12,750 bases of DNA from the NCBI GenBank assembly GCA_946885435.1, contig CAMPGL010000046.1, forward strand, positions 1 to 12,750. The letters are read 5' to 3'. Positions 6,991-12,750 of this stretch are shown in pieces (positions within the stretch are counted from its first letter, which is position 1; each line of letters starts with the position of its first letter). Source of the DNA: an uncultured Brevundimonas sp. (GTDB taxonomy: Bacteria; Pseudomonadota; Alphaproteobacteria; Caulobacterales; Caulobacteraceae). Below the pieces are notes generated by a model that ran no database searches, had not been told where the DNA came from, and saw only the letters and a program-made list of their open reading frames with translations. Position numbers and translations under genes: made by a program.

Positions 6991-7217
6991 CCCGGGGCCA
7001 AAGCCGATCGCGATTTCAAAGACCGGGCGGCAGTCTAGGCGCGTCCGGAGAGGCGAGCAGAAATGGCGGGGCCCGGCGCATTGGAGCGCGCGTTTTCAGA
7101 CGGTTATGAAGGATCGATGGGGGCGCCCCGAACCATGTCGGGGGCGAGGGGGCCGCGCCAACCCGGACGAACCGCGGCCCCGCTCAGTGCGTGCGCCGTT
7201 TAGCGCGCGCCGGGATG

Positions 7218-7240
7218 GGCCGGACCCCGGAGGTCCGGCC
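7218..7240 (-). terminator. Strong hairpin just after gcrA
   Basis: GGCCGGACC (7218-7226) and GGTCCGGCC (7232-7240) form a perfect 9-bp GC-rich stem with a 5-nt loop, starting 9 bp past the gcrA stop codon. Position and strength suggest a 3'-end structure that blocks exonucleases or helps termination. It lacks the U tract of a classical intrinsic terminator on either strand. Confidence 0.55.
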
Positions 7241-7248
7241 GATCTGGA

Positions 7249-7749
7249 TCAGATGTAGCGGCGCAGCGAGCGGGCCAGCTCGGACGAGCCGTTCTTCTTG
7301 GTCGCCGGCTGGTAGGCCACGCGCGAGTGCTCGACGCAGTAGGGATGACCCTCGTCGGAGCGGCGGCCGCAGAAGCTGAACTCATTCGAGGACGGGTCGC
7401 CGATCGGCCACTTGCACATGTGGCTGCCGAGCGTGAGGACCGTGGCCGTGCCGGGCAGGTCAAGCACCGCCGGGCGCGGCGCCGGCTGGGCCGGGGCCGC
7501 GGCGGCGCGCGGTGCGGGCTCGATGCGGCGCGGAGCGCTCGGGGCCTGGGTCGGACGCGGACGGGCGGCGCGGAAGGCCGGACGTGAGGGCTGCGACGGC
7601 GCGGCGCGGCCCGAGAGGCCCAGCCTGTGCACCTTGCCGATCACGGCGTTGCGAGTGACGCCGCCCAGCTGCTTGGCGATCTGGCTGGCCGACAGGCCGT
7701 CGAGCCAGAGCTTCTTGAGGTTCGCCACCCGTTCGTCGGTCCAGCCCAT
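7249..7749 (-). CDS. gcrA: Cell-cycle regulator GcrA
   Basis: This 166-residue protein is GcrA, the Caulobacterales transcription factor that binds the primary sigma factor and activates promoters carrying CcrM-methylated GANTC sites. The N-terminal DNA-binding domain (1-48: MGWTDERV, LKKLWLDGLSASQIAKQLGG, VTRNAVIGKVHRLGLSGRA) is nearly identical to the C. crescentus protein. A Pro/Ala/Arg-rich linker spans about 49-98. The C-terminal sigma-interacting domain (99-166) contains GTATVLTLGSHMCKWPIGDP and ends with ELARSLRRYI. H110, C112, C127, C138 and H141 could form a metal site; that is my inference. The ATG at 7749 has a strong ribosome-binding site (GGGAGG). The gene is monocistronic, divergent from recQ, and its upstream DNA carries sites expected for cell-cycle control. 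Confidence 0.97.
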   Translation of the reverse strand: MGWTDERVANLKKLWLDGLSASQIAKQLGGVTRNAVIGKVHRLGLSGRAAPSQPSRPAFRAARPRPTQAPSAPRRIEPAPRAAAAPAQPAPRPAVLDLPGTATVLTLGSHMCKWPIGDPSSNEFSFCGRRSDEGHPYCVEHSRVAYQPATKKNGSSELARSLRRYI

Positions 7750-7767
7750 GTCCGCCTCCCACCGCGA

Positions 7768-7772
7768 GATTC
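7768..7772. promoter_or_regulatory. GANTC (CcrM methylation) site GATTC
   Basis: GATTC lies 19 bp upstream of the gcrA start codon, within the likely leader or promoter. In Caulobacterales CcrM methylates the adenine in GANTC, and GcrA and other regulators read the methylation state. The sequence is short and could occur by chance. Confidence 0.5.
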
Positions 7773-7822
7773 AATATCTTGTGCCGCGGGCCGTTCAGCG
7801 ACCGTTGGCATACCAGCTATCG

Positions 7823-7837
7823 TAAATCTTTCGTTAA
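7823..7837. promoter_or_regulatory. CtrA-like site upstream of gcrA
   Basis: TAAA-N7-TTAA on the plus strand (TTAA-N7-TTTA towards gcrA) matches the CtrA consensus TTAA-N7-TTAA at 7 of 8 positions. It lies about 75-90 bp upstream of the gcrA start. CtrA represses gcrA in C. crescentus, so the location makes sense. Confidence 0.5.
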
Positions 7838-7860
7838 GAGACGCAACATCTGGCGCCTGC

Positions 7861-7869
7861 TCATCCACA
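7861..7869 (+). promoter_or_regulatory. DnaA-box-like site TCATCCACA
   Basis: TCATCCACA differs from the DnaA-box consensus TTATCCACA at one position. It lies about 112 bp upstream of the gcrA start codon and the same distance before the chosen recQ start. DnaA is a known activator of gcrA in C. crescentus. Confidence 0.55.
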
Positions 7870-7882
7870 GGAACTAGATTTT

Positions 7883-7887
7883 GAATC
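7883..7887. promoter_or_regulatory. GANTC (CcrM methylation) site GAATC
   Basis: GAATC lies 14 bp beyond the DnaA-box-like site in the gcrA-recQ control region. It is a second candidate CcrM target that could make transcription of either divergent gene depend on replication-coupled hemimethylation. Confidence 0.45.
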
Positions 7888-7981
7888 AGTAATGGTGACG
7901 GTTGTTGCAAAGCGACGGCGAGTTCTGACCTGCGGGCCCGGTCGCCGTGACACTGCGGAACAAATCAGGCACAGAGGCGCG

Positions 7982-9850
7982 GTGACCGCCGCCCTCGCCA
8001 AGCCCGCTTCGCCCACTCTCGCCGACGCGCGCGCCCTGCTGCGCGAGGTGTGGGGGCACTCGGATTTCCGGGGGCTGCAGGCGCCGATCGTCGAGGCCAT
8101 GCTGGCGGGGCGAGACGTGCTGGCGGTGCTGCCGACAGGCGGCGGCAAGAGCGTCTGCTATCAGGTCCCGGCCATCCTCAGGCCCGGGCTGGGGCTGGTG
8201 GTGTCGCCGCTGATCGCGCTGATGGCCGACCAGGTCGAGGCGCTGCGCCAGCAGGGGGTGGCCGCCGCGCGGCTGGACTCCGGCGTGTCGCCCGAGGCCC
8301 GGGCCGAGATCTGGCGGGCGGCCAAGGCGGGCGAGCTCGACCTGCTCTATGTCTCGCCGGAAGGTTTGGCCCAGTCGCACATGATCGAGCGGCTGGCGGG
8401 CCTGAGCCTCAGCCTGATCGCCATCGACGAGGCGCACTGCGTCTCCCAGTGGGGGCACGACTTCCGGCCGGACTACCGGTCGCTGGGGCGGCTGGCCGAG
8501 CTGTTCCCGGACGTCCCGCGCATCGCGGTGACAGCCACGGCCGACGCCCGCACGCGCGAGGACATCGCCCGCTCGCTCAGGCTCGAGCACGCCGAGGTCT
8601 TCGTCGACAGCTTCGCCCGGCCGAACCTGCAGCTGTCGGCGGTGCGCAAGGAGGCCTCGACCCGCGCCCGCACCGAGGCCCAAGTGCTGGAACTGGTGAG
8701 CCGCAGGCGCGGCCTGTCCGGCGTCGTCTATTGCGGGGCGCGTGAGACCTGCGACCGGCTGACCGAGGCGCTTAAGGCGGCCGGGGTGAACGCCATCGCC
8801 TATCACGCCGGCATGGGCGCCGAGGAGCGCGACCGACGCCTGGCCCGCTTCCTGGCCGAAGACGGGGCGGTGATGGTCGCGACCATCGCCTTCGGCATGG
8901 GAGTCGACAAGGCCGACGTCCGCTTCGTCATCCACGCCGATCCGCCCAGCTCGATCGAGGCCTATTGGCAGGAGGTCGGCCGGGCCGGCCGCGACGGCGA
9001 CCCGGCCGAGGGGATCACCCTCTACGGCGCGTCGGACATCGCCTGGACGCTGCGCCGGCTGGAGGGCCGCCCGATGCCCGACGAGGTCAAGGCGGTGCAG
9101 GTTCGAAAGGCGCGCCAGCTCTACGCCATGCTGGACGGCGCGACCTGTCGCGCCCAGGCGGTGCGGCGATACTTCGGAGAGGCCGAGGCCGAGTCGTGCG
9201 GCGTCTGCGACATCTGCGGGGATCCGCCCGAACTGGTCGACGCCAGCGTCCAGGCCCAGAAGGCCCTGGCCGCTGTCCAGCGGCTGGGCGGCCGCTTCGG
9301 ACGCGGGCGGGTGATCGACCACCTGACCGGCCGCACCAAGGAGCCGCAGGCCTGGGAGACGGCGCTGTCGACCTGGGGCGTCGGGTCCGACACGGCGCCG
9401 CGCGGCTGGCGCGACGTGATCGACCAGCTGCTGTTCCAGGGCCTGCTGGTCGAGGAGCCGAACGACGGCAAACCGATCCTGCAGCTCGGCGACCCTGACG
9501 GCGTCCGCGCCGTCTATCGTGGCGAGCAAGCGGTCCGTACCCGGCGGGCCCCCGAGGGGCTGGATTCGTCGACCCGCTCGGGCAATCCGCGCCGGCGTGG
9601 TCGCTCCGCCCCGGCCGAGGCCCTGTCGCCGGAACTGCGAGAACGGTTCGAGCGGCTCCGCGCCTGGCGTCGCGACCGCGCCGCCGAGCAGAAGGCCCCG
9701 CCCTACGTCATCTTCCAGGACCGGACCCTTCTGGAGATCGCCAGCCGACGGCCGTCGAGCCTCGACGCCCTGGCGCGCATCCCCGGCGTCGGCCAGGCCA
9801 AGCTGCAGCGCTACGGCCAGGGCGTGCTGGAGGCGTTGTCGGAAGGCTGA
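7982..9850 (+). CDS. recQ: ATP-dependent DNA helicase RecQ
   Basis: This 622-residue 3'-5' superfamily 2 helicase acts in recombination repair and stalled-fork processing. Motif 0 is FRGLQ (29-33), Walker A TGGGKS (52-57, K56), and the DEAH box is D149-H152 followed by the RecQ aromatic-rich loop (CVSQWGHDFRPDYR, 153-166). Motif VI is QEVGRAGRDGD (330-340). The RQC zinc site uses C389, C406, C409 and C412. An HRDC domain occupies about 552-620 with IPGVGQAKLQRYG. The frame is open from an ATG at 7892, but the extra 30 residues are Arg-rich, unlike RecQ N-termini and would fill the control region. I prefer the GTG at 7982, preceded by AGAGG, where the family sequence begins about 13 residues later. 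It is followed by two small genes on the same strand. Confidence 0.95.
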   Translation: MTAALAKPASPTLADARALLREVWGHSDFRGLQAPIVEAMLAGRDVLAVLPTGGGKSVCYQVPAILRPGLGLVVSPLIALMADQVEALRQQGVAAARLDSGVSPEARAEIWRAAKAGELDLLYVSPEGLAQSHMIERLAGLSLSLIAIDEAHCVSQWGHDFRPDYRSLGRLAELFPDVPRIAVTATADARTREDIARSLRLEHAEVFVDSFARPNLQLSAVRKEASTRARTEAQVLELVSRRRGLSGVVYCGARETCDRLTEALKAAGVNAIAYHAGMGAEERDRRLARFLAEDGAVMVATIAFGMGVDKADVRFVIHADPPSSIEAYWQEVGRAGRDGDPAEGITLYGASDIAWTLRRLEGRPMPDEVKAVQVRKARQLYAMLDGATCRAQAVRRYFGEAEAESCGVCDICGDPPELVDASVQAQKALAAVQRLGGRFGRGRVIDHLTGRTKEPQAWETALSTWGVGSDTAPRGWRDVIDQLLFQGLLVEEPNDGKPILQLGDPDGVRAVYRGEQAVRTRRAPEGLDSSTRSGNPRRRGRSAPAEALSPELRERFERLRAWRRDRAAEQKAPPYVIFQDRTLLEIASRRPSSLDALARIPGVGQAKLQRYGQGVLEALSEG

Positions 9851-9897
9851 CGGAACGGCCCCGCCCCGGCGCGGTTGTCTGCGAAGAGGAGACCGCC

Positions 9898-10068
9898 ATG
9901 ACCGACAAGCTGCAGACCGAAGGCCGCAAGGAGAACGCCGCCGAACCGCTGGGCGAAAAGAAGGGCGTTTCGTCCAACGCCGAGGTGGAGACGACCGGAG
10001 AAAAGGGACCTCGCAACGCCGGTCCCGACGGTCCGGACCCGACCGAGGCCTCCGAGGTCGCCCGATAG
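9898..10068 (+). CDS. Small hydrophilic protein, probably disordered (56 aa)
   Basis: The frame runs from ATG at 9898 to TAG at 10066 and encodes 56 residues. I do not recognise the family. The protein starts MTDKLQTEGRKENAAEPLGE and has no aromatic residue, no Cys, no His and no membrane segment. It is rich in Glu, Lys, Gly, Pro and Asn, so it is probably intrinsically disordered. The gene call rests on a very good ribosome-binding site (AGAGGAG 6 nt before the ATG), its position 47 bp after recQ, and GC-rich third positions. It is followed after 60 bp by another small gene for a similar hydrophilic protein. Confidence 0.7.
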   Translation: MTDKLQTEGRKENAAEPLGEKKGVSSNAEVETTGEKGPRNAGPDGPDPTEASEVAR

Positions 10069-10128
10069 AACCCGGAACCGACCCGTGTTCAGCCGGTTGC
10101 CCTTCTGACAGACCGAAAGGAGAGGCCC

Positions 10129-10458
10129 ATGCCGCACCAGAACGTCCATGCCGGAAAGGCGACCGCCCAGAACAGCGCCGTGTCGTCCGGACAGCCCAAC
10201 GACCAGGCGCGCGAGCAGAACGCAGCCGTCCGCCCCGAGCCCTCGAGCTATGTGGCGGCGGACTATCAGGACGCGAGTCTGGCCGCGCCCGCAGCCGGCG
10301 AGATGCCCGACTACATGGACGAAGGCGATCCCCTGGGCGACCCGGGCGTTCAGCAGGGCGGCAACCACACCATGCGTCCGTATCGGACCGAGAAGCTGCA
10401 GCATCAGGGCGCCAAGACCCGCGCGGCCAACAAGCGGATCGTCACGGGGCGCGGCTAG
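10129..10458 (+). CDS. Hypothetical hydrophilic protein (109 aa)
   Basis: This encodes 109 residues with no hydrophobic core and no recognised domain. The N-terminal half is rich in Gln, Asn, Ala and Ser (for example AQNSAVSSGQPNDQAREQNA). A central acidic segment reads EMPDYMDEGDPLGDPG, and the C-terminus is basic (EKLQHQGAKTRAANKRIVTG). The ATG at 10129 follows AAAGGAG with about 7 nt spacing, a strong ribosome-binding site. It shares strand, leader type and disordered character with the 56-codon gene upstream, so the two may be expressed together. The stop codon lies 6 bp before the 3' end of the convergent tRNA-Arg gene. Function is unknown. Confidence 0.75.
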   Translation: MPHQNVHAGKATAQNSAVSSGQPNDQAREQNAAVRPEPSSYVAADYQDASLAAPAAGEMPDYMDEGDPLGDPGVQQGGNHTMRPYRTEKLQHQGAKTRAANKRIVTGRG

Positions 10459-10464
10459 AGGAAG

Positions 10465-10541
10465 TGGCGACCCCGGGGTGACTCGAACACCCGACCTCCG
10501 GTTTAGGAAACCGCTGCTCTATCCTGCTGAGCTACGGGGCC
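10465..10541 (-). tRNA. tRNA-Arg (anticodon CCT)
   Basis: The 77-nt cloverleaf reads from 10541 to 10465. The acceptor stem GGCCCCG pairs with CGGGGTC (one G-T pair), followed by discriminator G and an encoded CCA. The D arm is GCTC...GAGC. The anticodon loop is TTCCTAA, with anticodon CCT reading the Arg codon AGG. The T arm is GGGTG-TTCGAGT-CACCC. The outermost anticodon-stem pair (27-43) is a G-G mismatch, leaving 4 pairs. The 5' 23 nt are also covered by the end of the upstream small gene on the same strand. Confidence 0.95.
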
Positions 10542-10716
10542 GCGAAGGCGGGTCTTTAGCCTCTCCAGAGCGGCCGAGCCAAGCGGCGATCCCGCTGAGA
10601 ATGCTGCCCACGCCCTGGGTGGCGGCCCCGATCAGCATGCCGTCGCGCAGCGCATGCGAGCGGCGGAGTTCGGCGCGGTAGCGCGCCTGTTCGTCCAGCG
10701 GTGCGGCCTGACCCAT
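10519..10716 (-). CDS. Small protein with one hydrophobic segment; 3' end overlaps tRNA-Arg
   Basis: This 65-codon gene starts at ATG 10716, chosen because GGAGG sits 6 nt upstream; a longer frame from 10785 lacks such a site. The protein has a charged N-terminal helix (LDEQARYRAELRRSHALRDG, about 8-26). It is followed by a glycine- and alanine-rich hydrophobic stretch (about 27-47, MLIGAATQGVGSILSGIAAWL) that could be one membrane helix, and a basic, Pro/Ser-rich tail. I do not recognise a family. The last seven codons and the stop lie inside the tRNA-Arg gene on the same strand, with the TAG formed by the D-loop sequence GGATAG. It may be co-transcribed with the tRNA. Confidence 0.6.
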   Translation of the reverse strand: MGQAAPLDEQARYRAELRRSHALRDGMLIGAATQGVGSILSGIAAWLGRSGEAKDPPSRPRSSAG

Positions 10717-10913
10717 GGCGTTCCTCCGAAGCCCAGGAAACCGGCGTTTCAGGAGAAGTGTCAGGCCAATCGAGCTGGGCCGCAATTGTGGTTAATCGGC
10801 GGGCAGATACAACATCTTGCGGCGAACAAAGCCGGAAGATCAGCGTGTCAGTGATTCGGTCATGCTCTGTTCCCGCGCCGTTCCGCGGGTTTCGGGACCG
10901 TCGTTAACCGGCC
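10717..10913 (-). promoter_or_regulatory. Intergenic region between DUF6880-like gene and 65-codon gene
   Basis: These 197 bp precede the 65-codon gene and tRNA-Arg on the minus strand and probably hold their promoter. It is less GC-rich than the genes (for example 10785-10800 contains CAATTGTGGTTAATCG) and has one GANTC site (GATTC, 10853-10857). A 6-bp hairpin at 10872-10889 (CCCGCG/CGCGGG) lies 24 bp after the upstream gene and may mark its transcript end. No clear -35/-10 pair was found. Confidence 0.4.
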
Positions 10914-12281
10914 TCACCAGCCCCGTCGCCGCGCGGCCAGGACGCCCTGGAGGTCCGAGATGAACCCCTCGTGGTCGGCGAGCGCCGGGTCGTCGAGACC
11001 GGCGGCCAGGGTCTCGGCTTCGGCGATCAGGCCCTGAATCTCGTCGGTCATCCCCGAACCCAGTCCCGCCAGCGCCAGCGCCCGGCGGCGCAGCAGGATC
11101 AAGGCCGCGGCCGGATAGCGGCCGGCCAGGCGTGAGGCCCAGAGCGGGACGTCGTCGTGGGCGCCGCGGATTTCGTCGGGGCGGGCGAGGATCAGCTCCG
11201 ACGCCTGCAGCAGCGCCGGCCAGCCGATCAGAAAGCCCAGCCCCTTCATGGCGTCGGGATGGCCCGCGGCGATGTCGAAGGCGCGGTCGAGCGCCACCAC
11301 GTCCTCGAAATCCGGCAGGCGGGCCAGCAGGACGCGCAGGTCCTCGGCCGACAGGGTGCGCTCGAACATGGCCCAGCGCGCGGTTTCGGCCTCGTCGCTG
11401 CGGCCCTCGGCCTCCAGCACGGCGATCTCGGCTTCGAGCCAGGCGTCTGGCGGCCGCTGCGGGTCCGGGTCGCGGCGGCTCCAGCGCGACGGAGGCGGCG
11501 CGACGGGACGAGAGGCGTCCAGCGCGATCCGGGCCTCGGCGGCGCGGCCTGCGGCGGCGAGGCGGCGGGCCATCTCGGCGCCCGTGTCGGGCTTTCGCTG
11601 CTCCTCGTCGGGGATGGACAGCGTCCAGGCGTCGAGGTCGCCGCTGCGATCGGCGAGCTTGCGGATGACCAGCGCCAATTTGCCCGTCGGACGGGGTCGA
11701 CCCTGGGTGAGGTCGGCCAGAAGGCGCTGCGCCAGCTCGGGGCTGAGATCGCCCGCGCCCCGCCCGACCCAGGAGGCCCACTGGTTCAGCCGCGTCGACA
11801 GAGCCTCGACCAGCACCGGCGCGGCGATGTCCGGCCCGGCGCGCGAAGCGAGCGCAGCGAGGTCCGCGGTCGCCGCGTCGAACAGGACCGGCAGCTCGCC
11901 CTTGGCGTCGCTGACACGCACGCTGAGCGAAGGATAGAGATCGAACCAGGCGACCATCCGGTCGAAGGCCAGGCGGATGTCGAGCCCGGCCAGACGCTCG
12001 GCGACGACGCGCCTGAGCGCCTGGAGCTCGTTGAGCAGGGCCGGCCGCTTGCGCCAGGACACCCTCGCCCGGCTGGCGGCGATGGTGGTCAGGCGCTTGT
12101 CGATCTCGAGCGCCAAGTCGCCCGGGCCGACCTCCGCGGCCAGCTCCATGCGCAGGCGGCGCTTGAAAGCCGGCGACTCCGAGCCCGCCTCCATCAGCAG
12201 CTCGGCCAGCCGCTCGGCGCCCAGCGCGGCCAGATTGGCGGCGGAGACGGACTTCTTGGGCGTCGTGGCGCGCTTGGCCAT
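10914..12281 (-). CDS. DUF6880 family protein (hypothetical)
   Basis: This encodes 455 residues with no signal peptide or membrane helix. The N-terminus is basic (MAKRATTPKKS). It is followed by a conserved-looking block, LAELLMEAGSESPAFKRRLRMELAA then LALEIDKRL, which I associate with the uncharacterised DUF6880 family of proteobacteria. The rest is almost entirely alpha-helical and Ala/Leu/Arg-rich, with TPR-like or HEAT-like helix pairs (for example AEMARRLAAAGRAAEARIAL, WLEAEIAVLEAEGRSDEAETARWAMFE). A protein-binding scaffold role is plausible but unproven. The ATG at 12281 has no strong ribosome-binding site. It lies 28 bp downstream of the GIY-YIG gene on the same strand, so translation may depend on that transcript. 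A long plus-strand open frame across it is an artefact of high GC. Confidence 0.75.
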   Translation of the reverse strand: MAKRATTPKKSVSAANLAALGAERLAELLMEAGSESPAFKRRLRMELAAEVGPGDLALEIDKRLTTIAASRARVSWRKRPALLNELQALRRVVAERLAGLDIRLAFDRMVAWFDLYPSLSVRVSDAKGELPVLFDAATADLAALASRAGPDIAAPVLVEALSTRLNQWASWVGRGAGDLSPELAQRLLADLTQGRPRPTGKLALVIRKLADRSGDLDAWTLSIPDEEQRKPDTGAEMARRLAAAGRAAEARIALDASRPVAPPPSRWSRRDPDPQRPPDAWLEAEIAVLEAEGRSDEAETARWAMFERTLSAEDLRVLLARLPDFEDVVALDRAFDIAAGHPDAMKGLGFLIGWPALLQASELILARPDEIRGAHDDVPLWASRLAGRYPAAALILLRRRALALAGLGSGMTDEIQGLIAEAETLAAGLDDPALADHEGFISDLQGVLAARRRGW

Positions 12282-12309
12282 CAGGCGACGTGGGGCAAGT
12301 GGCGAGCGC

Positions 12310-12591
12310 TCAAGACGACCTCAGTGAACCTTGGCCTGCCTCGGCGCTCGGCCAGAGCCGTTTGCTGGCGAAGGCGTGGCCAGAACCGGATTTCAGGTAC
12401 CTTTCGAATGCATGAGCCTGCTTGTCGTTCGAGAACGCCAGATAGGTCACGAGCCGCCACGGACGGAACTTCGACGTATGCGGAGACTGCCCGGCGTTGT
12501 GCTGGGCCAGTCGTCCCTTCAGATCGGACGTCTGCCCCACATAACGCTGGGCCGGCGACCCGACACTTTCAAGCAGATAGACGTAATGCAC
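12310..12591 (-). CDS. GIY-YIG nuclease family protein
   Basis: This 93-residue stand-alone GIY-YIG domain protein has Y3-V-Y5-L-L (the GIY strand) and R-Y17-V-G-Q (the YIG strand). It also has R27 and H31-N on the following helix, and the metal-binding E63 with K67 in AFERYLKSGSGHAFA. All catalytic positions expected for the family are present. Stand-alone members (UPF0213/YhbQ-like) are putative endonucleases of uncertain substrate. The start is GTG at 12591, with GAAGGAGG just upstream; that ribosome-binding site is the arm of a palindrome. The gene lies about 86 bp after the 3' end of tRNA-Lys on the same strand, separated from it by nested inverted repeats, a setting that suggests a possible mobile or repeat-associated unit. 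Confidence 0.9.
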   Translation of the reverse strand: MHYVYLLESVGSPAQRYVGQTSDLKGRLAQHNAGQSPHTSKFRPWRLVTYLAFSNDKQAHAFERYLKSGSGHAFASKRLWPSAEAGQGSLRSS

Positions 12592-12595
12592 CGGC

Positions 12596-12619
12596 CCTCC
12601 TTCGCTAAAGCTTCGGAGG
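12596..12619 (-). promoter_or_regulatory. Palindrome holding the ribosome-binding site of the GIY-YIG gene
   Basis: On the minus strand CCTCC-GAA-GC-TTTA-GC-GAA-GGAGG forms a hairpin: a 5-bp CCTCC/GGAGG stem, a symmetric GAA/GAA internal loop and a 2-bp inner stem. The GGAGG arm is the Shine-Dalgarno sequence for the GTG at 12591, so the fold would mask it. It could act as a translational switch or be part of a dispersed repeat. Confidence 0.6.
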
Positions 12620-12620
12620 A

Positions 12621-12677
12621 CATCCTACTTCGTGCTCTGGGGACCTGTCCTGCGAAGCGCGCCAGCGCGAAGCAGGA

Positions 12678-12679
<2 letters not shown>
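12621..12679. repeat. Imperfect inverted repeat between GIY-YIG gene and tRNA-Lys
   Basis: CATCCTACTTCG (12621-12632) and CGAAGCAGGATG (12668-12679) are complementary at 11 of 12 positions. Nested inside are CCTGC/GCAGG (12649-12653 and 12672-12676) and repeated GCGAAGC units (12652-12658 and 12667-12673). The right arm overlaps the encoded CCA end of tRNA-Lys by 2 nt. The dense pairing resembles REP-type or tRNA-associated repeat elements. Confidence 0.6.

Positions 12680-12750
<71 letters not shown>

Larger units (their letters stand above)
6941..7248. other. 308-bp intergenic region between apaG and gcrA (convergent ends)
   Basis: Both flanking genes end here. The left part holds a tandem octamer repeat with an inverted copy (6951-6990), and the right part a strong hairpin (7218-7240). 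Between them is GC-rich DNA with one short ATG frame (7063-7203, 46 codons, Gly/Arg/Pro-rich, AGAGG 9 nt upstream). Its composition does not look like a real protein. I see no tRNA or known RNA fold in between. Confidence 0.6.
7750..7981. promoter_or_regulatory. gcrA-recQ divergent control region
   Basis: This 232-bp region between divergent genes is markedly AT-richer than its surroundings, especially 7765-7905. It contains two GANTC sites, a CtrA-like site and a DnaA-box-like site (listed separately). In C. crescentus gcrA is activated by DnaA and repressed by CtrA, so these sites agree with known regulation. I could not assign firm -35/-10 elements for either gene. Confidence 0.7.

Noticed and set aside
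7063..7203. 46-codon frame with AGAGG upstream between apaG and gcrA
   Set aside because: The product is Gly/Arg/Pro-rich with no structure, and the start lies 9 nt from a weak site. It is better explained as chance.
7892..7981. Upstream ATG start for RecQ (30 extra residues)
   Set aside because: The extension is Arg-rich, unlike RecQ N-termini, and would start 5 bp after a GANTC site inside the control region. The GTG at 7982 fits the family length better.
7886..9529. Open minus-strand frame of 547 codons across recQ
   Set aside because: It lies antisense to a gene with complete RecQ motifs. Its product is Arg/Gly/Ala/His-rich with no recognisable domain, as expected from antisense frames in GC-rich DNA.
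10872..10889. Hairpin CCCGCG/CGCGGG as an intrinsic terminator for the DUF6880-like gene
   Set aside because: The stem is only 6 bp, and on the gene's own strand it is followed by AACAG rather than a T run. It is noted only as a weak candidate within the intergenic entry.
11157..12608. Open plus-strand frame of 483 codons across the DUF6880-like and GIY-YIG genes
   Set aside because: The minus-strand GIY-YIG gene has all family residues and a ribosome-binding site. The plus-strand product is compositionally biased and crosses two genes, so it is a GC-driven shadow.

Overview
The window is a compact, GC-rich (roughly 70%) chromosomal segment from an alphaproteobacterium, almost certainly a member of the Caulobacterales (Caulobacter/Brevundimonas/Phenylobacterium type). 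The strongest clue is a full-length gcrA cell-cycle regulator gene at 7249-7749. The KdsB, ApaG, membrane-anchored cytochrome c and TadD-like TPR genes fit the same assignment. No phage, insertion sequence or CRISPR array is visible; this is mostly core chromosome.

Layout. 1-161 (+) is the 3' end of a MarC-family membrane protein gene. 158-1027 (-) is an exported TadD-like TPR protein. 1111-2499 (+) is an M17 leucyl aminopeptidase, followed 35 bp later by an NlpC/P60-type protein (2535-3266) that lacks the catalytic residues of its family. Converging on it is a minus-strand pair: a membrane-anchored cytochrome c (4962-5702) and, overlapping its 3' end, a TPR-sulfotransferase (3251-5017). Divergent from the cytochrome gene are kdsB (5805-6536) and apaG (6533-6940), which overlap by 4 bp. 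A 308-bp gap (6941-7248) holds a tandem octamer repeat and a strong hairpin after gcrA. gcrA (-) and recQ (+, 7982-9850) diverge from a 232-bp region with a DnaA-box-like site, a CtrA-like site and two GANTC methylation sites. After recQ come two small genes for hydrophilic, probably disordered proteins (9898-10068, not a standard gene-size ORF, and 10129-10458).

The right end is all on the minus strand: a partial tRNA-Lys(CTT) at the window edge, a block of nested inverted repeats, a small GIY-YIG nuclease-family gene whose ribosome-binding site lies in a palindrome, a DUF6880-like protein gene, a 65-codon gene, and tRNA-Arg(CCT). The 65-codon reading frame ends inside the tRNA-Arg gene.

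Functionally the genes are mostly independent housekeeping units: peptide turnover (M17 peptidase), LPS precursor synthesis (KdsB), respiration (cytochrome c), cell-cycle transcription (GcrA) and DNA repair (RecQ). I do not see a clear new multigene defence or mobile system. The points most worth a second look are the catalytically dead NlpC/P60 protein, the gcrA control region, the GIY-YIG gene with its palindromic leader next to tRNA-Lys, and the ORF that runs into tRNA-Arg.
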